From Opeltia flavorubescens (lineage: Eukaryota > Ascomycota > Lecanoromycetes > Teloschistales > Teloschistaceae): a stretch of 64,000 nucleotides of DNA. Location of the stretch: positions 1,364,001 through 1,428,000 of the forward strand of contig KE546965.1 in NCBI GenBank assembly GCA_000442125.1, given 5' to 3'. Positions 22,032 to 33,177 of this stretch are shown here, one piece after another. The number at the start of each line of letters is the position of its first letter. The first letter of the stretch is position 1. A program made the position numbers and the translations under genes. Under the pieces are notes generated by a model, which made no database searches, was not told where the DNA came from, and saw nothing but the letters and a program-made list of their open reading frames with translations.

Positions 22032-23269
22032 TCAAACTGCGCTGTAACCACCTCTACTCCCACCTCCCTGTATCGTGCTCAAAACCCTCCTCATCCAATC
22101 CTTGAAAATGTACGGTATATCCCTTATTGTCTCCGAGTGCGGAACGAGATCCCAGCCGCGGGCCGAATAGCGGTTGTAGTTGAGCCAAGAGCCGAAGATG
22201 AGGTAGGCTGCTGTGCCGAGGAAAATGCTGTACAGATCAACCAAGTCAGTGTCTTGTGGCGACAGATACGGAATAAGTTAGGATTGCAGAGAAAGGCGGC
22301 AAGTTGACAAATCTACGGACAGAAAGGGATATTGAGTCAGGGAAAGCGGAACGTACATGATGATAAACCAAGTGAAGAACCCCCAATGATTCGATTTTTT
22401 GGTCTCCGAATCATCACCCTTGGAGTTTTCGCACGCATACTTTGTCTTCCACTCCAAGCTCAGCACTTTGGTCTTGTCCACGACCTCATAGGCCATGTAC
22501 GTCAACGTTCCTCCGTGGCCGTCATCTGCAACTTCTCCGGTTGCGGAATGGTCTTCCTCATCACCATCGTCGTCATCGGCTTTCACCATGACCTCTTCCT
22601 TCACCGCCCTCCTCTTGGCAGTAGTCAATGATAAGTCCCGTTCCTCCGACCCTTTCTCCTCTGCCTTGTCCTGACACAGGAATTCAATGACCGCTTTCTG
22701 CTTCAGTCCATTATCCGCTGGGTACTTTAACCCGTGAAGTTCTAACCGAAAGCCCTCCTTCTCGCGATCCGACGCCGAAGAAGAGGTTTTGAGACGGGTG
22801 ATTTTCGGATCGAGTTGCGTGCCCTGGTGAAGGGTGTACTGACCCGCTATCGGGATAGCGCCTTGTAAGACAGAAACATTCTCGAAAGTGTTTATAAGCA
22901 TTTCTATACCGCACACTGCAAGTTTGCAGAGTCTTAGTCCGAAATTATTGCACGTGCTGCGACTATCATGGAATATGATAAGGTCATACCTCTTGAACCA
23001 TTCGGACAATCCTCCTCCTTCGCTATTCCCTTTGCTTTCTCTAAAGGCTTGCATATGTCAATCGTGAAAGTCGTGTTTGTCATGGTTGTTGGAGAGGGAA
23101 AGTGGTCTTGGCTCGTCATGACTGATATCGGGTTGCCAAGGGGGGAGACATCGAAGGATTGTTTGTTATCGCGGATATCCTTACAGTTCAGGGTCATGGC
23201 ACAGGAGAGTGTAGGGATGAGGAGAAGAGAAAGGTGATTAAGTGCATACTCGCATTTCCGTAATCGCAT
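22032..23269 (-). CDS. ATG27: Autophagy-related protein 27 (MRH-domain type I membrane protein, 344 aa)
   Basis: Exons are 23269..22990, 22915..22357 and 22227..22032; introns are 74 and 129 nt. The N-terminus is a signal peptide (LNHLSLLLIPTLSCA). The luminal part is a mannose-6-phosphate-receptor-homology domain: the Cys pattern LNC..., TTFTIDICKPL, EEDCPNGSRVCGIE and KTKYACE is that of Atg27. A Lys/Asp/Glu-rich insert (about 40 residues, near VMVKADDDDGDEEDHS) interrupts it. The splice FIII|IFLG rebuilds one membrane span, WFIIIIFLGTAAYLIFGSWL. The short cytosolic tail ends IFKDWMRRV...GGYSAV. Atg27 shuttles between Golgi, endosome, vacuole and pre-autophagosomal sites and supports Atg9 traffic in autophagy. 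Identification is confident from the MRH pattern plus topology. Confidence 0.92.
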
Positions 23270-23946
23270 TATTGTAGATTCTTAGGATTCGTTGAGCTCG
23301 TGCTTGAAGGCTGGGTGTCAAGCTCTGATTACAAGCAAATTGATACACAGCGGGTGAAACCAAATGAAAAGCTTTGTCTTGCACAGAGGTCGGCAGAGGA
23401 TGTGTGTGACTGTGACGGAGACATGGAATGACGTTTAATGATGATGGAAATCGCCTTTAGATATTGATGCGCTTACTAAGTCGCCAAGGCCGTACCGTGA
23501 CACTGATTTATAGAGCTTGGTGCTGTGATATCAGTCAATGGCATCACTGACTCTCCCGTTTTTTTTCGCAAAGGACTAGATACTGGTATCAAATCCACAA
23601 TTCTACAACTTGGCACCAGCCCAATGCTCGTCACACGAGGGCAGAGGAAATTCAAGCTTGCAGGGCCCGTACCAAAACCCCCGTCGCTTCTCATATACTC
23701 CATTCCCTAAATTGTCTAATTCGTTCTTTATTCCCCTTTCGACATCCCCACGAGCCATTGGTAGGCATCACCAAAAGGCCACGAACCGGCAGTATAGAGA
23801 AATATACTTATGATCGTACTACCTAAATCTTGCGGTACATCGACCCATTACCTCCCCTTGGCAGACTAGCTCAGCATTGAACTCGCTTCCGTCAAGAGCT
23901 AAGAGGATGTCGAAATAGACACCTGTTCTCGAACTCGTATTAGCCA
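23270..23946. other. Intergenic between ATG27 promoter and Hsp70-like 3' end
   Basis: 677 bp, both flanking genes on minus. It holds the ATG27 upstream region and the 3' flank of the Hsp70-like gene. Only short ORFs without coding character are seen. Confidence 0.5.
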
Positions 23947-26386
23947 TTATGTCCAATAGTCCAGGTCCCTGTTCTCGACCCCAAAATGCACAGGAGTCCT
24001 AAATTGCAGAACACAGGCATCATAGGTGCACAGGAATAGATACTCAAAACGAGGAATGAGCTTACGGTAAAATGTCCCTTGTGGCGTGTCCATCCTCTCG
24101 AAATCCTTTTCCAGGTTTTTGCGACTCAGGTCACTTGTCAAAGTCACCACTTCTTTGATCCTTGGGTCTTTGGTGTATTCCGGGCAGACGTCTTCGTCAC
24201 AGGCGTACAAGATATCCTCGTACATCAAGGTAGCACCAGGTGCCACCTGTCTGAAAAAGCTGACCTTCACTGGCTCGCCAATCTTGACCCTTTGCCCCTT
24301 CTGAACAAAGATTTGCCGTGTATACTTACAACGATCTTTTCCGTCCAATGATGGCACGCGGTATTGTTCTGGATGGTGACCTTCTTTGAATGGCTGGAGA
24401 GTGGCCATAAGGTAATGGCGACGAGCGACACGAGAGGTAATGACGCGCTCGGTGATACCAGCCGTGACGGCTCCTTTAACGATCGCAGCGACTGAGTCCA
24501 TTGGGCGAACGACCTTCGATTGAAATTGCGGGGGAACGTGGAGCTTAATTTGTTGGAAGAGGTATTCCGAGGCCCCGAAGCCCCCAACAACAAGGACGTT
24601 CTACATGGATGGCGTTAGCTCAGCCAAATCGTTTGTTTGTTTTCTAAGGCTTGAGAGAGGCGGTGGGTGGATAAGTCTAGAGAAAAGGGGAACGGCCTTA
24701 TCACATACCTGCAGCAGTCTATTTTGAGCCTGAATAGCGATGATTTGACTCCTCACCAGCTCGAGAATCCGATTGACTACCGGCTCGAAGCATTGCAGAA
24801 TCTCCTCATTAGTAAAGGTCATATATCCCTCTTCAATGCCCGCTTCCGGAAATTCAGCTTCGATACCCACGTCCACAGCCCATTTCTGGCCGTTATTGCG
24901 AAAATCCGCCTTTATTCTGTTTTCAAAGTCCATAATGCATTTGGCATAAACTTTCCCAGCCGTCTTGGATCCATCAGGAAGTTTCATCTTGCGGATTTTA
25001 GCCCGCAGGATGTTACTGAAATTCCGATTGAGGGCAGTCGAACCGCAAGAGTCCCCGGAGCCGGCAGTACATTCTGCGACAGTGAAGGGAGTCTCCTCCT
25101 CCACTTCGTATGCAATCAAATCCACAGTACCTCCACCGCAGTCAACAATCAGGACAGCATCGCGAATTTTGAGGTTGAGGAGACCAGTCTTGGAACAGAA
25201 CATGGCCGCTGCTTCTGGCTCGGTGATAAGAGTCAGGCGATTGTCATTCTCATCCCGCAGGAAGCCTGCCTGTATGGCCGCTGCTCTTGTGGCCGCTTTA
25301 CCGGCATCATTCCATATGGCGGGCACGGTGAGGAAGTATCGAATATTTCGTTCCTCTCGGTTGAACACCTCTCCGAGGGTTTTCTGAAGTTGGTTGCGCA
25401 TCGCTTGCCTAAGCTTGAAGAGGTAGTCGGCCGCGACGTCAATTTCGGATTTTCCGGGAGGAAGAGGGGGAAGATTTATAGGGTCAATGTACGTGTTCCC
25501 AGATAGCATGAGCTGGAGTTTGAACCATTCCACCTTTTGTACACCAGGTTTGGGATAACCCGTTGGTGCAAGAGCATCTGCGATATCCGGACCCCAACCA
25601 ACAACTTTCTGATATTGGTCGTAGTAGAGGACGGTGGGAATCTGATGTTGTCAGCGACCGCACCGCACAGTACAACTTACTGATATGGTACAAGTGACGC
25701 ACCTTTTGCTTAGTTTGGTTGCCTGCGCCCGGCCACTCTGTGATGATATCTTCCTTTGCTTCGGTGTTGGTAGCGAACGCAAATGCGACGCCAGAAAAGG
25801 TAGTTCCCTAGTCTTGATTAATTTCCTTATTCACCAAGTGTGATTCCGTGGGTAGACTTACGAAGTCAATCCCCACTATCAGCTGCGCCTTACTCCTACC
25901 TGCACCTTCAACCTCGACGGGTGCTCCTCGAGCTTGGTATTGGCCCAAGGTCGGCTGTGGAGCGCCGTGCATAGCGCCGGGTTGCCCGTAGCCGCCCCCA
26001 TATCCTGGTGGTTGTGCAGCACCGCCCAGGGCGGGATGGCCCTGAGTATATGCACCGGTGTGAATGGGTGGTGGATGATGGGCCATCTGCTGCTGGGCTG
26101 GCGGTGGCATGGGGCTTTGGGTCCTGGGCGCGTTAGGGTTGTAGGTATAGCTTGGGGGACGGCCCAAGCCGTTCTGAGCCTGATTCATGGGCAAGCTCGT
26201 AGTTGACGAGGTGTTGTTTGACGGAGGTGGGATGACACCGTTAGTAGGTGGAGAGAGGGTGAGGCTGCTACCGTTGGTGGTGGTAGTAGTAGTAGTTGTA
26301 GAAGTGCTGCTATTGTCACGATTATTTCGGTTCGGATTGCGCTTGGACCCAAAAGAAACGCCGAATTGCTTTAATCGGGAGTTCAT
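23947..26386 (-). CDS. Hsp70-like ATPase with long Pro/Gly-rich N-terminal extension (738 aa)
   Basis: Exons are 26386..25862, 25807..25703, 25641..24709 and 24600..23947; introns are 54, 61 and 108 nt, all phase 0. Residues 1-165 are low-complexity (Asn/Thr runs, then Pro/Gly/Gln with YGGGYGQPG). The actin-type ATPase begins at about 168 with VGIDFGTTFSGVAFAF (phosphate 1), has DCGGGTVDLIAYEV (phosphate 2) near residue 373, and VLVVGGFGASEYLFQQ (adenosine loop) in exon 4. The canonical beta-sandwich substrate-binding domain is not evident; instead there is a ~170-residue divergent tail. This is the fungal Hsp70-like family of unknown clients, distinct from Ssa/Ssb/Kar2. The tail might hide one more intron (GTAAGC near 24064), but the unspliced frame reads well. 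A 5-codon upstream ORF touches the start. Confidence 0.88.
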
Positions 26387-26400
26387 CAGGACCTTTGCAT
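26386..26400 (-). promoter_or_regulatory. Minimal upstream ORF overlapping the Hsp70-like start (TGATG)
   Basis: Just before the start codon the mRNA reads ATGCAAAGGTCCTGATG. The first ATG opens a four-codon ORF whose TGA stop shares one base with the ATG of the Hsp70-like protein. This layout would place termination directly on the main start and could tune translation by reinitiation. It is visible in sequence; its use assumes that transcription starts upstream of 26400 and that no 5' intron removes it. Confidence 0.4.
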
Positions 26401-27865
26401 TCGCGAGTGTTGAGTATGAAGACGACTGCTTGTCTAAGGTAACAGAAGTGCGAAAATGATGGTGAACATATGAATATGTACCAAGCCCTCGGGTCCTTCA
26501 CTCTCAGGCTGTCGCAAAATCAACGAGAAGGGATCCAAGGACTAAGATTTTGTTCCCGCCAGTTACTTATTCTGAGATTGGACTGGATCTGACGGGAACG
26601 GTGAACCAAGCGTTTAGAGCTTGGTGCAAAGGAGCCTTGGGCGGTGCTGGGGGAAATCGATTTTTAGCATTCGAGTGGGGCGGAGTCGTGGTGTTTGATG
26701 TTTGATTATGTACCGTCTCTACTTACTCGGGAGGATCACAATGGCCTCTTGGAGAAGAAAGGATCAGCAACTGATGGAAAAGAGCGAGGAGCGAGGCTGT
26801 CGAGGAAGAAGGCTGCCTCTCCAGTCTTGATGCACGAATGATTTGGCGTTGACCGCCTGGTCGAATGATGAAGCAGCCCTACGAGATGTCAATCAATTAC
26901 TTCTGATTTCGTGGGGTCAATTGCTCAACCCATGCATGCTACCCGACGCGCCGACAAGCATCCGAAGTCCCGTGTCACTTCATCTACGTGGTAATAGCGA
27001 CTAGAGATACTCTTTGTTTCTTTCACTGATGCCATGATATTTAAAGTCATCCCAGTACATCCTTCACCTTGGATTCCCCGCTATTCGCCAGTTCAACTGC
27101 TGCAGGTTGACCGAAAAAGCCTGGTGAGAATAATAATGTATGCTGGATACCTCTCCGAAAGATACGCATGCGACTTTGATTGGGGACCATTCACACATGC
27201 CCCTAGTGGACTTTCGTTCCATCAGCAATGATGAAAGGCAACACCATTGACCGAGCGGCAGGTTTCAACCACCTTTGAGCGTGGAGTGTAAGCTCTGCCG
27301 GTCGTGCACGAAACGTATGAAACCATCCATTGATTTCCTTGCATGCTTGTTCTTGCTCTTTCTAATGAGATTATTCATCCATCCAACCCTACAGTCAAAG
27401 TTAAAATCATCGTGTTTTACGTTGGTTTCCTCCTCACGGCTGTTTGGTTGCTCGAAATAGCTTTCTCGTAAAGCGTCTTTGCCAAAGATCACCATCTCAA
27501 ACAATCGTCTATAGTACCGCTGCTGTCCTGACTGTAGATTCTCGCAGCGAACATATCAGGGTAACATAACCCGCTTCGGAAAGTTTCTATCTACACCGTA
27601 AGCTCGAATAGTGACACTTCATAATTAGTCGAGGTCCAAATTAAAAGTTAGTCATGCATGCAAAGTGCGCACCCAACCTTTTCAAATCGGGGATCATAAG
27701 CTGTCTTTGTCGATACCTGATCAAGCATTTAAACGAATGAAGAATTGTTGTGACAATATTAGACGCGAAGATAAAAAGAGAAGGGGAAAATTTTTAGCTT
27801 GTTTACTTGCGGAGATCTGTGAAAATTGATTAAGTATGGTCTAGTGAATGCCCAGCCAATTAACC
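26401..27865. other. Intergenic between Hsp70-like and methyltransferase genes
   Basis: About 1.5 kb with only short ORFs of no coding character. It includes the promoter of the Hsp70-like gene (left part) and the 3' flank of the methyltransferase gene (right part). Nothing else is recognised. Confidence 0.5.
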
Positions 27866-29324
27866 TCAACTCATGTCTGAAGTCATCTTTTTTGCGACCC
27901 AATGAGATGTGTAATAAAGGTTTTGCAATAGGCTATTCGAATTTTGTATGTATCCACATCTTTCGTTCTGAATTCCACTGTCCTCAATGTTGAAACCCAT
28001 GCTACTTACTAGCATTAAAACCTCCTCAACGGACAACTTCACGTGTCCTGGATTCTTCTGGCCTATGTGCGAGAAATTGGTTTGACTGTCGTCTTCGCTT
28101 TTATTAGACGACGAGCTAATATGGTGATAGAGCAGAGGTCCATTATTTATCAAGATCCCACCTGGTTTGAGGCAATTTCGAATTGTTTGTATGTATTTGA
28201 TCAAATTCGGCGCTGTGTCCAGAAAGAAGACTGTTGCAACAGCATCAAATTTATCCTTGTACTTCTCATCGTCGTATAGCTCAGTAAACTCCCCAGCAGT
28301 CATACTCATCCGGTCAGTTGTATGCTTCTCAGTCGGCAAGGCGGGATTGGTGAGAGTAGCTGCCGGGTGTACATCAGGGATTTTTACTCTTCTCAGCTGG
28401 TGTGCTCGAGAAACAACGTTTGAGAAATCCGTAGCAAAAGGATACAAGCTGTACTGCTTAGCGCGCCCAGTATGGTTCAAGATCCAATTGCTAGCCATCA
28501 GTACATGATACGAGACCTCGTTACCCTCGACATCGTAACCCTGGTTGCAGAGGTCAAAAACCAGGCGGCCGAGCCCTGCCTGAGCAAATTTGGAAGTCAG
28601 CACTTCCTGTTGGAATAAACGGAAAGAGCGAGTTTGTGGGGTATCATCGCTCGGAAAACTACTCACTCCTGGAACGAGTATTCTGACATCTCTTCTATCT
28701 ACAGAATGAGCAAAATGCTGGGCAAGAACGCGGAGAACCGGTTCGTAAGAGGCCTGTCGCTCGCTCGCTCCTTCGGCGCTCCAGTCCCGATAAAGTTGCC
28801 GGATAACGCTCCTTGCCTTATCCAGGTCCGCAGATGTAGCAAAATTGCGCCAATCCAGCGAGCCTTCACGAGGATCCTTCTCTAGACCGAAGGACTCCAG
28901 ACCAACCTCTAAAATCTGTGTTGCTATATCGGCATTGGCATCAATCGCATCATCGACCTGATCTAGCGTTGAGAGGAAGTTAAAGGGAGGGGCAGACAAA
29001 AGCGTCCATTCTGCTGATGAAAGCGCATAAAAGTTCTGCCGGCGTCGATGCGTGACATTGAGGTGAGCAATCTTGCGGTATTGTCTAGGGCGACAAATTA
29101 ATGTTTCTACTAAAAACTCGGGATAGCCGAATATGAGCAAGGAAGGGTCGAGATCATGCTTTTGCACTAATTGTACGTGGCCAAACCCAACAGCAGCAAC
29201 AGAGTCGGTGATCTCACCTAAAAGAATCCAAGGTAGCGAACAAGACTCTCCTCTCCTCGAGATCTGCGAAGACTATGGATTTACTAGCCCATGCTCTTGT
29301 GAACTGCGATATTGGCAACTCCAT
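27866..29324 (-). CDS. N2227-family SAM methyltransferase, carnosine N-methyltransferase-like (412 aa)
   Basis: Exons are 29324..29218, 29094..28677 and 28579..27866; introns are 123 and 97 nt. Splicing removes two spurious stretches and restores the family hallmarks: LEERRVLFATLDSFRQYRK followed by NVTHRRRQNFYAL, and the SAM-binding motif I LVPGAGLGRLVFDL, which without splicing is broken after VPG. Further matches are GYDVEGNEVSYHVLMASNWI, IPDVHP, FDAVATVFFLDTAPN and the late GGILINNGPLLYH. These define the N2227 family (human CARNMT1, yeast YNL092W), which methylates carnosine-like or His residues of peptides. The native fungal substrate is not known. I chose the ATG at 29324 as the first start that keeps the N-terminal motif. 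Confidence 0.92.
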
Positions 29325-30153
29325 AAGCTCTGCACGTTGAAGAAAGTCACAGTACAAACAACGATCGTTGAACAGCAATTTACTGCTAACCACTTGTCAG
29401 GCAGGACCAGATGCCATGGATTTCCGTCTGTTTGGAAGGCATGAACTTAGTCGATCTCTGTGAAGTTTGTGCTCAACACTCCAGGGTCGGGAGCAAGTCC
29501 CTTTGCATACTCATAAGGTAACGGTCAGGAATTGATGTGCCCGATATGATCAGTCGAGCTTGGCGGTGATCTATGTCTAGCTCCGGAATTTGCAGCATAC
29601 GCTAAGCTACACCCTTGCTAGTGCGATATATATGTGCTTTATACTTGACTTGACCGAATGGCAAGCTTCGCTGATTGGCTGACGAGATGCAATTCTCTGG
29701 CCTTCAATGGATCAAGATCTGGCAGGTTTACAATCTCCTTGCTTCAAAGAGTTTGTCCATGTAGGTGTTTGGAGGCCGATGTTAGTTACCAGACAAGAAA
29801 GGACCGCAATGACCTTCTCTTACTTCTGTAGGACTTGATTCAGGGGCCTGGACAATCTCACCCCATTGTAATATCGTAAAATTACAGATACTAATGGCCT
29901 CGCAAACGTAGCGTAAGGCTCATTGTTTCTAGGATTTTCGTATCAAATGAGAGGGTAAAAGATACAATCATTCGTGAGTTCCAAACGTAAAAGACTCAAG
30001 CTGCTGCAGAATGCAGGCAGTTTGAAGCCATACACCACAGTATGCGTAAGTTTCGGCCAATTATGACAGCAGACTCAATCGGAGACCTGCGGGTTGTGGT
30101 GATAGGGCGAAGACTGACGTTCATGGCTTGACTGGCCTCTTGTCCTGCGGGGC
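29325..30153. other. Intergenic
   Basis: About 0.8 kb upstream of the methyltransferase gene. No ORF with coding character on either strand; it must hold the promoter of the methyltransferase gene. Confidence 0.5.
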
Positions 30154-30318
30154 CTAAGAATATGGTGGGGGTAAGGGGGTAGATCCTGCGAATCTTGGGT
30201 CAAGCACTCCGTCCTTGGTTTTCCATCCCATTTCCAAATCGAAATAGGTGTCGTCGAATGGACCCTGTCTCGGTACCAGCACGCCAAAATTGGCCAGGGC
30301 GTTACGTCTGCCGGACAT
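30154..30318 (-). CDS. Putative 54-aa microprotein ending in a PPPY motif
   Basis: The minus strand has a short complete ORF, starting MSGRRNALANFGVLVPRQG at 30318 and stopping at 30154, with an in-frame stop just upstream of the ATG. The composition looks protein-like: a basic start, a middle with DDTYFDLEMGWKTKDG and DPRFAG, and a C-terminus PLPPPYS. PPPY fits the PPxY consensus bound by WW domains of Rsp5/Nedd4-type ubiquitin ligases. It could be a real small gene or a last exon of a gene whose upstream part I cannot see. I do not recognise the family. There is no signal peptide. Confidence rests only on composition and the clean start/stop. Confidence 0.35.
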   Translation of the reverse strand: MSGRRNALANFGVLVPRQGPFDDTYFDLEMGWKTKDGVLDPRFAGSTPLPPPYS

Positions 30319-30532
30319 GATCCCAGACGGTGATCACTTCCTCGTATCTAGCAAACTACTAGAACCGGCTTGCTTGCGCAATTGTGTGCATTTGAACCAT
30401 TTTTAGTAGAATCTCTTACTAGGATGAACGTTCATTCTTGTCACGAAGTGACCACGAATTACTGCCATACTTCAAATTTCAGCAATTGAATAGTAGAAGA
30501 CCTGGCCGATCTCTCTTGCCACCGACACAAGG
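30319..30532. promoter_or_regulatory. Short divergent intergenic region
   Basis: 214 bp lie between the putative microprotein start (minus) and the sulfotransferase-like start (plus). If both are genes, this is a shared promoter. No motif stands out. Confidence 0.3.
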
Positions 30533-32052
30533 ATGTCGAACATCTTTGTCGCAACCCACCCTCGGGCATGCTCCACTGCCTTTGAGAGGGTTCGTTCATT
30601 GCCGAAGAAGGAGCCTTGGCCATAGCTAATTGGTATGAAGGTCTTCATGACTCAACGTGATACGCTTAAATGCATTCACGAACCATTCGGGGATGCCTTC
30701 TATTATGGTCCGGAGAGGCTGAGCTCACGGTATGAGAACGACGCGAAGGCACGCGAGGAGAGTGGCTTTAGCCTTTCGACATACCAAACAATCCTCGATA
30801 GGTTTGAGAAAGAAGCTGCTGAGGTCCGATCTACTCTTCCCAGTCTCACATCATCATTTTCCACTTCTCTCGAGGCTGTCTTGCCATCTGTGTCGCCCCA
30901 GACAATTTATACTTGACAGCGTCAATCTCTATACTTTATTCAAGACCGAGTCCCTGCAATATCATCATGCAACTACGTATCCGATGCCCTCAATCATCAC
31001 GACGGAATGTTGTCCCTAGTCCGTGTTTTGTTGTCATTCTTTCCATCAACGTCGTTTTTTTTTTCTATTCATCTTATATCGAGCGCAACGTCCGTCTATC
31101 ATCAGGGAAGGAGAAAGCCGCGATTGATTTAGATCCACTTACCCTAATATAGGGCAAGCGTCTATTCATCAAAGACATCACTCACTACCTGGTCCCCCCA
31201 GAAGGAAAGCCTGCATCCATTGCACCGTCGCTGGGCAGAATCAAACGTGGAGTTGGTACCACCGAATCTCGCACAAACGGTGCCACGAATGGCACCACCA
31301 AGGCTCCGTATCCGTATCATACGGATGCAGAGCCTAACAACCCCACTGTTATCCCGCGGGATATCCTGGAGAAGTTTCACTTCACCTTTTTGATAAGAAA
31401 CCCACGATCTAGCATTCCATCGTACTATCGCTGCACGGTTCCGCCGCTGGATAACGTAACGGGCTTCTACAACTTCATGCCATCCGAAGCAGGGTATGAC
31501 GAGCTCCGCCGCGTATTCGATTACCTGCGCTCAATTGGCCACGTTGGCCCGGCAATGACAGTTCGCTTTGGCAAAGAAGAGCACTCGATCGCCAAAGGAA
31601 TAACTTCAGGAATTGAAACTTGCGTCGTTGATGCCGATGATTTATTGGATGACCCTGCCGGGATCATTAAGGCTTATTGCAAGAGCGTGAGCATCGAATA
31701 CAACCCTGACATGCTCAAATGGGACACAGAGGCAGATCAACGTCAAGCCCAAGATGCTTTTGAGAAATGGAAAGGCTTCCATGAAGATGTTTTATATAGC
31801 TCGGGACTCAATCCACGTCGGCATGTAAGTATTATTCCCCTAAGTGCCGTACGTGAATTTTTTCTGTGCTACGTTCGTATTGGCCCTGACGTATTCAATG
31901 ACAAGGAAAAGAAACTCAAAAGTGTTGAGGATGAAAATGCGGAATGGAAAGCGAAGTACGGTGAAGAAGGGGCGAAACTTATCCGCGAGACGGTGGACGC
32001 AAACATGAAGGACTACGAGTACTTGAAGCAATTTGCGATCAAAGTCAAGTGA
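30533..32052 (+). CDS. P-loop sulfotransferase-like protein (352 aa)
   Basis: Exons are 30533..30589, 30641..30823, 31153..31824 and 31906..32052. Introns are 51, 329 and 81 nt. The first two use unusual donors (GTTCGT, GTCCGA). The N-terminus MSNIFVATHPRACSTAFERV holds the 5'-phosphosulfate-type P-loop (HPRACSTAFER); exon 2 gives MTQRDTLKCIHEPFGDAFYY; exon 3 starts GKRLFIKDITHYLVPPEGK and contains IRNPRSSIPSYYRC, the 3'-phosphate-binding motif. This matches fungal sulfotransferase-fold proteins, often mislabelled as aminotransferase-like. The donor would be PAPS or another nucleotide; the acceptor is unknown. The 329-nt intron is long for this genome, so its boundaries are less certain. The last intron is a multiple of three without stops and could be retained, adding 27 residues. 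Confidence 0.8.
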
Positions 32053-32810
32053 GACTAGTCCAGACCAGGGAAGAAGAGAGTGGATGGTAAAATGAAAGGA
32101 AGCTGGAAGGCAGGTGACGTTTCAACACGATAATTCCGTCGAAAATGCTTGGTTCGTCACTTCAACAGTGCCGAAGAACCACGAAATTTTGATATACATG
32201 TGTTAATCTACGAATAGCTACGAATTTACCGTACATGCCACCTATGCTGTGAGTGAGGGCCAGATTGAACTGAGAACAGCCGCATGCCACAGTCTAAAAA
32301 ACCAGGACTTCGATCTCCAATAACTTGCATCATGCTGAATTGCTGTTTCAGAGGCAAGCCCGTTCGTCACTCGACGCAATTCAGTATGGCTGAACGCTCC
32401 CCGTGCAGGCATGACACTGACTAACAGGGTCCTTCCAAATCGCAAGATTTTCCCGTCCAGGCTTACTTCTACCAGGGCAAGCCTTCGAACAACCGAGGGG
32501 CCCGATAGACTTTTTGGACCTGCAGTCTACCCTGTCGACCTAAGCCAGCCCGGAGGTGCCGCCTCGAAATTGGCTTTCATTGCTTAGCCTAGTGAGATTT
32601 GTTTTTCTCTTGTGCTCGGACGACACTAATTACATTCCGTGCCGCCATGTAATATTTTACACATATTTTACAACTAATTCATCGCGTTGTGATGTCTCAG
32701 ATACTCCAGGGAAGCGAGCTCCTTTCCTAGCATCCACTCCTTCCTTTCTCTTTCTACATTGTTTCTTCTATTGTCACGCTCAGTTCTTCTTACATCTACA
32801 CGATATTACA
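32053..32810. other. Intergenic, promoter of the small secreted protein
   Basis: 758 bp. The last ~100 bp before the start are pyrimidine-rich (CTTTCTCTTTC-type), as before other well-expressed fungal genes. No gene seen. Confidence 0.5.
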
Positions 32811-33177
32811 ATGCAATTCTCCATTATCGCTCTTTCGCTGGCTGCTATTGCAGGTGCCCAGGCGCAAAGCACAGTATGTTGACTTTTCATTCTCGGTGCG
32901 AAATCAATCCGCTCATGTGTCGCAGTCCACAATTCTCGCTCCTTGTGGCACCGCTTGCCCTTCCGGTCCCGCCCCAGATGTGACGGTTACCAGATCAAAC
33001 CCAACGACGCCTGAAGGTACACCTTGTCCATCCTTGATCGTTAGCAGCTTGCAAGGCAATTCCAGCGGACCCTCTGCGACTGGGGCACCTCCTGCACCTT
33101 TCACCGGCAGCGCAAACCAGATGGCGGGCTCAATCGGTATGGTTATGGCAGCTGTCGCAGCCGCCTTGGCCCTCTGA
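32811..33177 (+). CDS. Small secreted, probably GPI-anchored protein (104 aa)
   Basis: Exons are 32811..32873 and 32926..33177, with a 52-nt phase-0 intron (ACA|GTATGT ... GCAG|TCC). The N-terminus MQFSIIALSLAAIAGAQAQS is a clear signal peptide with a likely cut after AQA. The mature part has four Cys (CGTAC, CPS) in a Pro/Thr/Ser-rich context. The end (GSANQMAGSIGMVMAAVAAA) shows a small-residue omega-site region followed by a hydrophobic tail, as in GPI anchoring. It is expected at the cell surface or wall. It has no enzyme motif. The Pro/Thr spacing suggests O-glycosylation. I recognise the type (small GPI cell-wall protein) but not a named family. Confidence 0.82.

Noticed and set aside
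24020-24064. Extra intron near the 3' end of the Hsp70-like gene
   Set aside because: GTAAGC and TTTAG signals exist, but the unspliced frame reads more like a folded domain than the spliced one; kept as a possibility only.
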